Shown here: piece by piece, positions 14,875 through 24,407 of the stretch
Layout: each line of letters opens with the position of its first letter
How positions within the stretch are numbered: position 1 is the stretch's first letter
Origin: JARYGU01 sp033795365
GTDB taxonomy: Bacteria; Pseudomonadota; Alphaproteobacteria; Rhizobiales; Rhizobiaceae
Assembly (NCBI GenBank): GCA_033795365.1
Contig: JARYGU010000007.1
Span: 62,001-126,000, forward strand
Direction of reading: 5' to 3'
Length of the DNA stretch: 64,000 nt
Notes under the pieces: model-generated
Databases searched by the model: none
Seen by the model: the letters and a program-made list of their open reading frames with translations, nothing else
Told to the model about the DNA's origin: nothing
Translations under genes and position numbers: made by a program

Positions 14875-15954
14875 ATGTCCACCAGAGTGATTTCCGCAGT
14901 CGCAGTTCTCGTTGTGGCGGCCGCCGCCGGCGGCATGCAGCGCGCCAGTGCGGCAGAATCCTCCTCGCCGGCCGTCCGGATAGAAGCGATCCGCTACGGG
15001 GGGCATGAGCAGACCATCACCTTGACGGGGGAGGTCGCAGCCCGCGTGCAGACCGATCTTTCCTTTCGTGTCGGCGGGCGGATCACCGGCTGGTTCGTGG
15101 ATGTCGGCGCGCAGGTCAAAGCGGGCCAGTTGCTGGCAACCCTCGATCCGGAAGAGCAGAGGGCGGATGTCGAAGCAGCGGAGGCAAGCGTGCGCGCTGC
15201 CGAGGCGCAACTGAAGCTTGCCCGGACATCTTTCGAGCGGCAACAATCCCTGCTGCGCGAAGGGATTGCGACCCGACGCGATTTAGATGAGGCCGAGACG
15301 GCGCTGCGGACGGCGGAAGGGTCCCTCGAAGCGACGATCGCACAGCGCGAGACAGCGGCGGACGTTCTTTCCTACACGGAGCTGCGCGCGCCGTCCGACG
15401 GGATCATCACAGTGCGGAACGCCGAGAGCGGTCAGGTCGCCCAGGCGGCGCAGCCCATGTTCACGCTTGCCGATCTCGGTCCGCGCGATGCAATTTTCGA
15501 CGTCTATGAATCGTTGTTCTTCCAGCGCCCTTCGGCGGCGGCAATCGAGATCATGCTGGTCAGCGATCCGGAAGTGCGCACGACCGGCGAGGTGCGGGAG
15601 GTATCGCCGACGATCGATCCGGCGAACGGCACCGTGCGCGTCAAGATCGGCATGCGGCGGACGCCGCTGCAAATGACGCTGGGCTCGTCCGTCGTCGGGG
15701 TAGGGCGGATCGCCGCCAAGCGTGTCGCCGTGGTTCCGTGGGACGCCGTTTCCGGGGTCGGCAACCAGCCTGCGCTCTGGGTCGTCAAGCCCGATGACAA
15801 TACGGTGGAACTCAGGCCTGTGGAGGTTTCGTCCTTCGAATCCGGCGTGGCGCTCGTCGCCTCCGGCGTCGAGGATGGTGAACGGTTCGTCGCGGCGGGA
15901 ACGAAGCTCCTGCGTCCGGGACAGGTCGTCGGAGAGCGGGAGGAGACGAAGTGA
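14875..15954 (+). CDS. RND efflux periplasmic adaptor subunit (first of two)
   Basis: A 359-aa membrane-fusion protein. Signal-like N-terminus (RVISAVAVLVVAAAAGG), then the biotinyl-lipoyl half-motif (VGAQVKAGQLLATLDPEEQ), an alpha-helical hairpin (about 85-150, EAQLKLARTSFERQQSLLREGI), the second lipoyl half (LRAPSDGIITVRNAESGQV) and beta-barrel/membrane-proximal domains. Tripartite pumps need an adaptor to link inner pump and outer channel. ATG 14875 is taken as start; GGGAGAG lies upstream. It overlaps the next gene by GTGA, so the two adaptors are co-translated. Confidence 0.9.
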   Translation: MSTRVISAVAVLVVAAAAGGMQRASAAESSSPAVRIEAIRYGGHEQTITLTGEVAARVQTDLSFRVGGRITGWFVDVGAQVKAGQLLATLDPEEQRADVEAAEASVRAAEAQLKLARTSFERQQSLLREGIATRRDLDEAETALRTAEGSLEATIAQRETAADVLSYTELRAPSDGIITVRNAESGQVAQAAQPMFTLADLGPRDAIFDVYESLFFQRPSAAAIEIMLVSDPEVRTTGEVREVSPTIDPANGTVRVKIGMRRTPLQMTLGSSVVGVGRIAAKRVAVVPWDAVSGVGNQPALWVVKPDDNTVELRPVEVSSFESGVALVASGVEDGERFVAAGTKLLRPGQVVGEREETK

Positions 15955-17021
15955 AGGCTTCCTTGTTGGCGGTCGCGGTTTTTGCCGCCGTTTTTCTTTC
16001 CGGATGCAAGGAGGAAGAGCAGGCGGAGCTGCCGCCCCGTCCGGTTCTTTCCGCGATCATCGTTCCGCAGGCGCTGCCGGGAACCCGGTTTGCCGGAACG
16101 GTCCAGCCGAAAGTGCAGGCGTCGCTCGGATCACGCGTCCCCGGCCGTCTGGTCGCGCGGAGCGTCGGCGTTGGAGACCTCGTCGAAAAGGGTGAAGTGC
16201 TCGCAACGCTCGAGGCGACTTCCTACGAACTTGCGGTAAGGTCCGCCAAGGCGGAGCTTTCCAGCGCGGAGGCGACGCTTGCCGGGGCAATTACCGCGGA
16301 GGAGCGCCAGAAGGCGCTTCGCCAGACGAATACGGCCGCGCAGGCTTCCGTCGAAAGCGCCGAGCAGACCCGCGAAGCGGCGTCCGCATCGCTGACGCGG
16401 GCGCGCACGGCTCTGGCCAAGGCCGAAGAGCAGCTTTCCTATACCCGTATCCTCTCCGAATTCGACGGCGTCGTGACGGCGACCGGCGCGGAGGTGGGGC
16501 AGGTCGTGTCCACAGGGGAGGCGATCGTCACCGTGGCACGGCCGGACGAGCGCGACGCAGTGGTCGATATCCCGGAGACGGCTGCGGGCATCGTCATGGG
16601 AAGCCGGTTCAACGTGGTGCTGCAGATCAATCCCGAGATCATGGTCAAGGGAACCGTGCGGGAAATCGCGCCGGCGGCGGACCCGACGACACGGACCCGC
16701 CGGGTGAAGATCGCCCTGGAAAGCCCGCCGGACACCTTCAGGCTGGGAACGACGATCACGGCGGAGCTCGAAGGGCCGGCGACCATGGCTCTGATGGTGC
16801 CGGCTTCCGCCGTGCTCGAAAGGGACGGCAAGTCCCATCTCTGGATCGTGGACGAGCAGAAGGGCGAGGTTCGCATGCATGAGGTGAAGACCCGCGGCGT
16901 CGGCGGCCAGCTCGTGCAGGTGGTCGAGGGTATCGCCGGCGGCGAGCGGGTGGTGACGGCCGGCGTGCGCAGTCTTAAAGACGGGCAGAAGATCAAGGTG
17001 GAGAACGGGGCGCGTTCATGA
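15951..17021 (+). CDS. RND efflux periplasmic adaptor, lipoprotein (second of two)
   Basis: A 356-aa adaptor with lipoprotein signal MKASLLAVAVFAAVFLSGC (acylated Cys19), GTG start preceded by GGGAGGAGACGAA. The lipoyl halves VGDLVEKGEVLATLE and RILSEFDGVVTATGAEVGQV flank a helical hairpin rich in Ala/Glu; C-terminal beta-barrel and membrane-proximal domains follow. It overlaps the first adaptor by 4 bp and the pump gene by 4 bp (ATGA). Two non-identical adaptors with one pump imply a mixed hexameric adaptor ring or division of labour. Confidence 0.92.
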   Translation: MKASLLAVAVFAAVFLSGCKEEEQAELPPRPVLSAIIVPQALPGTRFAGTVQPKVQASLGSRVPGRLVARSVGVGDLVEKGEVLATLEATSYELAVRSAKAELSSAEATLAGAITAEERQKALRQTNTAAQASVESAEQTREAASASLTRARTALAKAEEQLSYTRILSEFDGVVTATGAEVGQVVSTGEAIVTVARPDERDAVVDIPETAAGIVMGSRFNVVLQINPEIMVKGTVREIAPAADPTTRTRRVKIALESPPDTFRLGTTITAELEGPATMALMVPASAVLERDGKSHLWIVDEQKGEVRMHEVKTRGVGGQLVQVVEGIAGGERVVTAGVRSLKDGQKIKVENGARS

Positions 17022-20000
17022 AGAAGTTCAACCTCTCGGACTGGGCGCTCGATCATGCGTCGCTGGTCTGGTATTTCATGATCGTCTTCAGCGTTCTCGG
17101 CTTCTCCTCCTATATCAATCTCGGGCGGGAGGAGGATCCGTCTTTCGTCATCAAGACGATGACGATCAGCGCATCCTGGCCGGGCGCTTCCGTCGTCGAA
17201 ACAACCCGCCAGGTGACCGAGCGCATCGAGCGCAAGCTCGAAGAGCTGGAATCGCTCGATTTCACGCGCAGCATCACAACGCCGGGCCAGACGCTCATCT
17301 TCGTCAACCTGAAGGACGAAACGCAGGCGCGCGACGTGCCGCAGACCTGGGTGACCGTCCGCAACATGGTCAACGACATTCGAGGCGAGTTCCCGTCCGG
17401 TGTCGTGGGGCCTGCCTTCAACGATCGTTTCGGCGACGTCTTCGGCAATATCTATGCCTTCACCTCCGACGGCCTGACGCAGCGGCAGCTGCGCGATTAC
17501 GTCGAGGATGCGCGCACCCAACTGCTGACTGTTCCGAACATCGGCAAGGTCGATCTCGTCGGCGCACAGGACGAGGTCATCTACATGGAGTTTTCGACGC
17601 GCCAGCTCGCCTCCCTCGGCATCAGCACGCAGGACGTGATCGAGACGCTGCAGGCGCAGAATGCCATTGCCCCATCCGGCGTCATACAGGCCGGCGGCGA
17701 GCGCGTCAGCATCCGCGTGAACGGCCAGTTCACTTCGGAGGAAAGCCTCCGGCAGGTCAATCTCCGGGTGAACGACCGGTTCTTCCGGCTGAGCGACATC
17801 GCCAATATCACGCGGGGCTACACCGATCCGCCTTCGGCGCTGTTCCGTTTCAACGGGGAGCCTGCGATCGCGCTCGCGATCGGCATGAAACAGGGCTCCA
17901 ACCTGCTCGAATTCGGCAAGGCGGTCGAGACGGAGATCCGCAAGGTCGAAAGCGGTCTGCCGGCGGGAGTTGCGGTACATCTGGTTTCCGACCAGCCGAA
18001 GGTGGTGGAGGAGGCGGTCTCCGGCTTCACGCGCGCGCTGTTCGAGGCCGTCGCGATCGTTCTCGTCGTGAGCTTCGTCAGCCTCGGCGTGCGTGCCGGT
18101 CTGGTCGTGGCGCTGTCCATCCCGCTGACGCTCGCGATCACCTTCGTCTTCATGTATTACGACGGCATCTCCCTTCAGCGTGTTTCGCTCGGCGCGCTGA
18201 TCATCGCGCTCGGCCTGCTGGTGGACGATGCGATGATCGCGGTGGAGATGATGGTCGCGCGGCTGGAGGTCGGAGACACGCTGCGCAAGGCGGCGACCTA
18301 TGTATACACATCCACTGCCTTCCCCATGCTGACCGGCACGCTGGTCACGGTTGCCGGTTTCATTCCGATCGGGCTCAACCGCAGTGCGGCCGGCGAATTC
18401 ACCTTCAGCCTTTTCGTGGTGATCGCGATCTCGCTGCTCGTCTCCTGGGTGGTGGCGGTCATCTTCGCCCCGCTTCTCGGCGTGACGCTCCTGCCGAAGT
18501 CGATGAAGAAGCATCACGACGAGAAGGGTTGGTTCGCGCGGATTTTCGCGCGCATCCTGATCGTCTGCATGCGCTGGAAATGGGCGACGATCGTCGTCAC
18601 CGTGCTTGCTTTCGCGCTGTCGGTCTTTGGCATGGGCTTCGTGCAGCAGCAGTTCTTCCCGTCTTCCGACCGGCCGGAACTCATCGTCGACTGGTCGCTG
18701 CCGCAGAATGCCTCGATCGCCGAGACCGATGCGCAAATGGCGAAGTTCGAGCAGGAGAAGCTCAAGGGAAATCCGGATATCGAGCGCTGGTCGTCCTATG
18801 TCGGCGAGGGCGCGGTGCGTTTCGTGCTCTCCTTCGACGTTCAGCCGCCGTCGCCCGCCTTCGGGCAGATGATCATCGTGGCGAAGGATCTCGAAGCGCG
18901 CGACCGGCTGCGCGCGGACCTTCAAGCCTATCTCAAGGAGACCTTCGTCGGCACGGATGCGCTGGTCAAGCTGCTCGACATCGGCCCACCCGTCGGCCGG
19001 CCGATCCAGTACCGCATCAGCGGTTCCGATATCGAGACGGTGCGCACGACCGCGCTGGCCTTCGCCAATGTGATCGGCCAAAACCCGTTGCTCGGCGATA
19101 TCGTGTTCGACTGGAACGAGCCGGGGCGTGTGGTGAAGGTCGACGTGCTGCAGGACAAGGCCCGCCAGCTCGGCGTCACCTCGCAGGATATCGCTTCGGC
19201 GCTGAATGGCGTCGTCGGCGGCAACACGGTCACGCAGATTCGCGACGACGTCTATCTCATCGACGTCGTCGGCCGGGCAAGGGCGTCCGAACGCCAGTCG
19301 ATAGAGACGCTGCGCGAGCTGCAGCTCCCGACCGCCGGCGGCAGCTCCGTGCCGCTCGCCGCCGTCGCCAATTTCCGTTACGAGATGGAGCAGCCCGTCG
19401 TCTGGCGGCGGTCGCGCCAGCCGACGATCACGGTCAAGACGAGCATCGACGGCCCGACGCAGCCGGCGACCGTCGTGTCGCAGCTCGCCGAAAGCGTCTC
19501 CGCCTTTGAGCAGGGGCTTCCGCCGGGTTACAAGATCGAGGTCGGCGGTTCCGTCGAGGAGAGCGGTAAAAGTCAGGCCCCGATCGCCGCCGTCGTGCCG
19601 CTGATGCTCTTTGCCATGGCGACGATCCTGATGGTGCAGCTCCAGAGCTTCTCAAGGCTCTTCCTTGTCTTCGCCGTGGCGCCGCTCGCGCTCATCGGCG
19701 TGGTCGCGGCGCTGCTTCCAAGCGGAGCGCCGCTTGGTTTCGTGGCAATCCTCGGAGTGCTGGCCCTGATCGGCATCCTGATCCGCAATTCCGTCATCCT
19801 GGTGGTGCAGATCGAGCATCTGCGGGAGCAGGGCGCGCATCCCTGGGATGCCGTGCGCGAGGCGACGGAGCATCGCATGCGGCCGATCATGCTGACGGCG
19901 GCAGCGGCAAGCCTCGCCCTGATCCCGATCGCGCGCGAAATCTTCTGGGGCCCCATGGCCTATGCGATGATGGGCGGCATCATCGTCGGCACCGTGCTGA

Positions 20001-20116
20001 CGCTGCTCTTCCTGCCTGCACTCTATATCGCGTGGTTCCGCATACGTCCGCAGGAGGAGCAGCCATCCGATGGACGCGGCGCATCCGGAAGCGAGGAGCC
20101 GGCTTCGGCTTCCTGA
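17018..20116 (+). CDS. RND-family efflux pump, inner-membrane permease
   Basis: A 1032-aa AcrB-type proton-driven exporter with 12 predicted membrane helices and two large periplasmic loops. Helix 4 carries the proton-relay pair in GLLVDDAMIAVEMM (about residues 402-415). The start NLSDWALDHASLVWYFMIVF resembles the MexH/MdtC-like group using hydrophobic or cationic drugs, but the substrate is not decidable. Translationally coupled to two adaptors; no outer-membrane partner in the operon, so it probably borrows a TolC/NodT protein. Confidence 0.95.
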   Translation: MKKFNLSDWALDHASLVWYFMIVFSVLGFSSYINLGREEDPSFVIKTMTISASWPGASVVETTRQVTERIERKLEELESLDFTRSITTPGQTLIFVNLKDETQARDVPQTWVTVRNMVNDIRGEFPSGVVGPAFNDRFGDVFGNIYAFTSDGLTQRQLRDYVEDARTQLLTVPNIGKVDLVGAQDEVIYMEFSTRQLASLGISTQDVIETLQAQNAIAPSGVIQAGGERVSIRVNGQFTSEESLRQVNLRVNDRFFRLSDIANITRGYTDPPSALFRFNGEPAIALAIGMKQGSNLLEFGKAVETEIRKVESGLPAGVAVHLVSDQPKVVEEAVSGFTRALFEAVAIVLVVSFVSLGVRAGLVVALSIPLTLAITFVFMYYDGISLQRVSLGALIIALGLLVDDAMIAVEMMVARLEVGDTLRKAATYVYTSTAFPMLTGTLVTVAGFIPIGLNRSAAGEFTFSLFVVIAISLLVSWVVAVIFAPLLGVTLLPKSMKKHHDEKGWFARIFARILIVCMRWKWATIVVTVLAFALSVFGMGFVQQQFFPSSDRPELIVDWSLPQNASIAETDAQMAKFEQEKLKGNPDIERWSSYVGEGAVRFVLSFDVQPPSPAFGQMIIVAKDLEARDRLRADLQAYLKETFVGTDALVKLLDIGPPVGRPIQYRISGSDIETVRTTALAFANVIGQNPLLGDIVFDWNEPGRVVKVDVLQDKARQLGVTSQDIASALNGVVGGNTVTQIRDDVYLIDVVGRARASERQSIETLRELQLPTAGGSSVPLAAVANFRYEMEQPVVWRRSRQPTITVKTSIDGPTQPATVVSQLAESVSAFEQGLPPGYKIEVGGSVEESGKSQAPIAAVVPLMLFAMATILMVQLQSFSRLFLVFAVAPLALIGVVAALLPSGAPLGFVAILGVLALIGILIRNSVILVVQIEHLREQGAHPWDAVREATEHRMRPIMLTAAAASLALIPIAREIFWGPMAYAMMGGIIVGTVLTLLFLPALYIAWFRIRPQEEQPSDGRGASGSEEPASAS

Positions 20117-20161
20117 GCCACAGCAGGCAACAGCGGCGGGACGTATCGGCCAGCCGTCAGC

Positions 20162-20980
20162 TCATGCGCTGCGGGCGGACGCGACGATGACCTCGGTGTT
20201 GCTCGCGTCCAGCATCGCGCGGATGTCCTCGGGCGGGCTGCAGTCGGTCACCAGCGTATCCCTGGCCGACGGTTTGCCGATGATGATCGGGGCCGTCCTT
20301 CCGAACTTGCTTGCATCCGCGACGAAGATGCGGTGCTCGGCATGCTGCGAGGCGACGCGAGATATCTCGCTCTCCTGCATGTCCTGCAGCATGAAGCCGG
20401 ACTGCGGATTGATCGCGGTGACGGACAGGATCGCGTGGCGCACGTTGAAACGCTCGATGAATTCCGCCGCATCGACCCCGAAAGTCCCTCCGTCATGGCC
20501 CCTGAGCTCGCCACCGGCAATGAAGACGCGGTTGTTGTTGCGCGTGGCCAGCATATGGGCGACGGAAAGCGAATTCGTCACCACGAAGAGATCGCGGTGC
20601 TTCTGCAGCGCGACCGCGATGAAGGCGGTCGTGGAGCCGATATCGAGAAAGAGCGTGTCGCCGTTCTTGATGATCGAGGCGACGCAGGCGGCGATGACGC
20701 GCTTGGGCTCCGGGTTTTCGTTCATGCGGAAATGCAGCGGCGGCTCGCCGGTGCTCTCCGCGATATGCACTCCGCCATGGACCTTGATGACGAGGCCGTT
20801 TGCTTCCAGCGAACGAATGTTCCGCCGGATCGTTTCTTCCGAAACCTTCAGCCGTTCCGCCAGAAACTGGATGCGGCTCGACCCGCCGGCAAGCCGCAGT
20901 TCTTCAAGGATTTCGCGCTCCCGGTGATTTGACAGGGCAGAAGCACCAAATCCGTTTTCCATCTCGTTCGTCGTCCTCAT
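20162..20980 (-). CDS. DeoR/GlpR-family transcriptional regulator
   Basis: A 272-aa repressor-type regulator. N-terminal DeoR helix-turn-helix (IQFLAERLKVSEETIRRNIRSLEANG, about 35-60) and a C-terminal sugar-phosphate sensor of the ISOCOT fold (DTLFLDIGSTTAFIA about 112-126; VFIAGGELRGHDGGTFG). Such proteins usually sense phosphorylated sugars or polyols. The DUF2793 gene upstream ends 137 bp before this start, and neither neighbour is sugar-related, so its target is probably elsewhere. ATG 20962 is an alternative start with GAGGA upstream. Confidence 0.87.
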   Translation of the reverse strand: MRTTNEMENGFGASALSNHREREILEELRLAGGSSRIQFLAERLKVSEETIRRNIRSLEANGLVIKVHGGVHIAESTGEPPLHFRMNENPEPKRVIAACVASIIKNGDTLFLDIGSTTAFIAVALQKHRDLFVVTNSLSVAHMLATRNNNRVFIAGGELRGHDGGTFGVDAAEFIERFNVRHAILSVTAINPQSGFMLQDMQESEISRVASQHAEHRIFVADASKFGRTAPIIIGKPSARDTLVTDCSPPEDIRAMLDASNTEVIVASARSA

Positions 20981-21116
20981 CCCGTTGCCGCCCCGCTCCG
21001 TTATGAAAATCCCCGATTTCGATTTCGTACGGCAAAAAGCGGGCGCGGTGAAGTCATGTCGCGGAAAACGATGACGCGCACGTTGATGAAAAACACTGCA
21101 TCGGCGCGACAATGCT

Positions 21117-22154
21117 TCATAACAGCGCGACCGCCTGAAGCTCCGTCTTGTTTACGCCGAATTCGAGCGAGGTATTGCCGGCGTGACGGACGGCGAGCCA
21201 ATCGTCCTTTTCAAGAAAGGCAATTGTGGTGATCGTATTCTTGCGGCCGGCTTCGGTGGCAAGCGGCAAGCCTGTGTCGACGAGGGTCTGCGTGCCGTTG
21301 GCGACGACGGCGCCGCCGAGATTGCCGTTCGATGCCGGCACGAGAGAAAGGCAGACGAGGTAGTGTCCAGCAGTGGGGACGACGAGCCGATTGCCCGCGC
21401 CGCCGGTCACCGCGGCTCCAAGGGCAAAGCCGCCGCCCGACAGGGTGAGGGCGTCGAACCCGGTGAGCGTACCGTCCGGCGGCGTGTAGGTTCCGGCAGC
21501 ACGCGAAGCGCGCGCGACCGGCCTTTGCGGAAGCGAGACATGGCCGCTGCCGGAGATCGCCAGCGCCGTCGTCCATGTGCCCCCGTCCGGGCTGACCTTG
21601 ATGCTGAAATCGTCGGTGCCTGCCAGGCCGAATTCGGCGCGACCGCTCCAGCCGGATTGAAACAGAAGCGATGCGGTGTCGCCGGAGGCGGCCTTGTTTA
21701 TCTTCAGGCGGTGATCCGATCCGGAATGGGTGAACAGGCTTTGCGCGGAGGAGAGCGCAAAACGGTTTGCTTCGTCGGGCGAGGCGTTGATGCCGAACAT
21801 CGGCACCATGCCGAAACGGCCGAAGGGCTGCCATTCGGTGCCGTCATGCACGTAGAGGCGGTCGTCGCTTCGCCTCCATCCCAGCCATCCCCGCTGCGGT
21901 TCGGCGAATTGCCAGTACCCGTCCTGCTGGATCGCCATCCGGCCCGGCGCCGACGCCCAGGCTCCGGACGGCGAGGGACCTATGCCGAAACAGGCGCCCT
22001 CCGCCGGTTCGGGCGGAGGCGTATCGGTTATGTCGGTCAGTGTGAGCTGGACGACGGCGTCGAGCGTCTGCAGCGCTTCGTTATGCGTGACATGTTTCTG
22101 GGCCTGCGACGGCAGGATATAGGGGAGTTGAAGCTTGTTCGTACGGTCGTTCAT
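21117..22154 (-). CDS. DUF2793 domain protein, phage-fibre-like, standing alone
   Basis: A 345-aa protein with the DUF2793 start LQLPYILPSQAQKHVTHNEA followed by a beta-rich region binding-module pattern (AEGACFGIGPSPSGAW, GYWQFAEPQRGWLGW), then a Gly/Ala-rich stretch and a C-terminal C1q/TNF-like beta domain (GNRLVVPTAGHYLVCLSLVPAS … NTITTIAFLEKDDWLAV). DUF2793 proteins are mostly seen with phage or gene-transfer-agent structural genes. No such genes are nearby. AAAGGAATGAGAC gives a good start. Either a domesticated fibre or a spike supplied to a particle encoded elsewhere. Confidence 0.82.
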   Translation of the reverse strand: MNDRTNKLQLPYILPSQAQKHVTHNEALQTLDAVVQLTLTDITDTPPPEPAEGACFGIGPSPSGAWASAPGRMAIQQDGYWQFAEPQRGWLGWRRSDDRLYVHDGTEWQPFGRFGMVPMFGINASPDEANRFALSSAQSLFTHSGSDHRLKINKAASGDTASLLFQSGWSGRAEFGLAGTDDFSIKVSPDGGTWTTALAISGSGHVSLPQRPVARASRAAGTYTPPDGTLTGFDALTLSGGGFALGAAVTGGAGNRLVVPTAGHYLVCLSLVPASNGNLGGAVVANGTQTLVDTGLPLATEAGRKNTITTIAFLEKDDWLAVRHAGNTSLEFGVNKTELQAVALL

Positions 22155-22282
22155 GTCTCATTCCTTTTGCGCTTCCGGTCGTCGCAAAGGATAGGCAGGG
22201 TTTTTGCAGGCGGGGAAAATTCGAGGGAAAAAAATCTCGCCCGCAGGTCAGGCGGAGAGACGTTCAAGCCGCGTTATCCGCG

Positions 22283-23065
22283 TCAAAGGCCGCTTCCCCA
22301 GCCGATGAAGGGAGGGTTGGCGAAGTCGCTGTCGCCGACCTGTCCCTGCTTTCCGTAGAGGAAAGGTTCCCCGTTTGCCGTGGTCACGCGTCCGCCGGCG
22401 GCGCGCAGCACCGCATCTCCCGCCGCGGTGTCCCATTCCATCGTGCGGCTGAAGCGCGGATAGACATCCGCCAGTCCCTCCGCCACCAGGCAGAACTTCA
22501 GGGATGATCCGATCGGCGCGCATTCGGTGATGCCGCGTTCGCTGAGGAAGCGGTCGGTCTCCGGCGTGTTGTGGGAGCGGCTGGCCACGGCGACCATCCT
22601 GCCATTTGCGGCACGGCATCCGATCTTCCGGCGATTGACGACGGTAAAATCATCGGTCAGCTCGAATTTCGCGGCGTGACCATCGACGGCGGTATAGGCG
22701 ACCTTCAAAGCCGGTGCATATACGATGCCGGCAATGGGCAGGCCGCGATCTATCAGAGCGATATTCACGGTGAAATCGTCCCGGAGACTGATGAATTCCT
22801 TGGTGCCGTCGAGCGGATCCACGAGGAAGAAGATCTCGCCAGAAATGTCGGGCACGTCGCCTGCGGCGACCGCTTCCTCGGCCACGATCGGGATGTCCGG
22901 GAAAGCGACCTTCAAGGCATCCGTGATGATCGCCTCCGCGCGCTCGTCGGCTTGCGTGACGGGCGAATGGTCGCTCTTGAACGACACGTCGGGACCCGTC
23001 CGATAGACGCGAAGAATTTCCCTTCCTGCCTCGATGGCCGCTTTCTCGAGAATATCCAGCATCAT
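22283..23065 (-). CDS. cysQ: 3'(2'),5'-bisphosphate nucleotidase CysQ
   Basis: A 260-aa Mg-dependent, lithium-sensitive phosphatase of the inositol monophosphatase fold. It removes the 3' phosphate of PAP/PAPS in sulfate assimilation. Metal-site motifs are complete: VAEEAV (about 61-66), DPLDGTKEF (about 83-91) and EWDTAAGDAVLRAAGG (about 209-224). Full length. Two adjacent ATG codons (23065 and 23062) can serve as start. Not in an evident sulfur operon here. Confidence 0.92.
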   Translation of the reverse strand: MMLDILEKAAIEAGREILRVYRTGPDVSFKSDHSPVTQADERAEAIITDALKVAFPDIPIVAEEAVAAGDVPDISGEIFFLVDPLDGTKEFISLRDDFTVNIALIDRGLPIAGIVYAPALKVAYTAVDGHAAKFELTDDFTVVNRRKIGCRAANGRMVAVASRSHNTPETDRFLSERGITECAPIGSSLKFCLVAEGLADVYPRFSRTMEWDTAAGDAVLRAAGGRVTTANGEPFLYGKQGQVGDSDFANPPFIGWGSGL

Positions 23066-23500
23066 GTCCTCAGTCGCCGACAGCCGGCGTCATGCCCGGA
23101 AGCAAAGAAAGTGGCGTTCGAACGCGCTTTGCGCAATAGATATCTGCGAGCATTCGGCTTTCCGGGCGGTTTCGAACCCGCGCGGGGTAGGTGTTGGGGT
23201 CTTCGCGGCCTTAAGCATAGACGAAAGTATAAGGATCGTTCGGTCGTTGGCCGCTGCGCTTTCAGCTGTCGATTCTTGCCTGATGTGAGGCAGATTTTTT
23301 GCATTTTCTGCTGATTTTCTGACTTCCCTGACGAAAAATTCGTCATTTCGCTGCAGATCCTAAAGAAAATGTCCATCACGAACTTTTGGGCTTCCTTTTT
23401 ATCGCGAAACCGTTATGGAATCCGCTTCGTCCAACAAGCTCGGAATAGAGCACAAGAACAAGAGATGCGACCTTTCCGGATCGCATCCGGGGGATTGGCA
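23066..23500. promoter_or_regulatory. Leader/promoter region of the liv operon
   Basis: 435 bp without a gene between divergent cysQ and livH. AT-rich tracts (gattttttgcattttctgctg near 23291-23312) precede a perfect inverted repeat TGACGAA-AAA-TTCGTCA at 23329-23345, about 156 bp before livH. An operator for an amino-acid-responsive regulator such as Lrp is possible; the binder is unknown. Confidence 0.45.
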
Positions 23501-24403
<903 letters not shown>

Positions 24404-24407
24404 CTCA

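Noticed and set aside
16439..19081. 880-codon open frame on the minus strand opposite the RND pump genes
   Set aside because: It lies antisense to an unmistakable adaptor/pump pair. Composition is Arg/Asp/His-rich without domains, as expected for the complementary frame of high-GC coding DNA.
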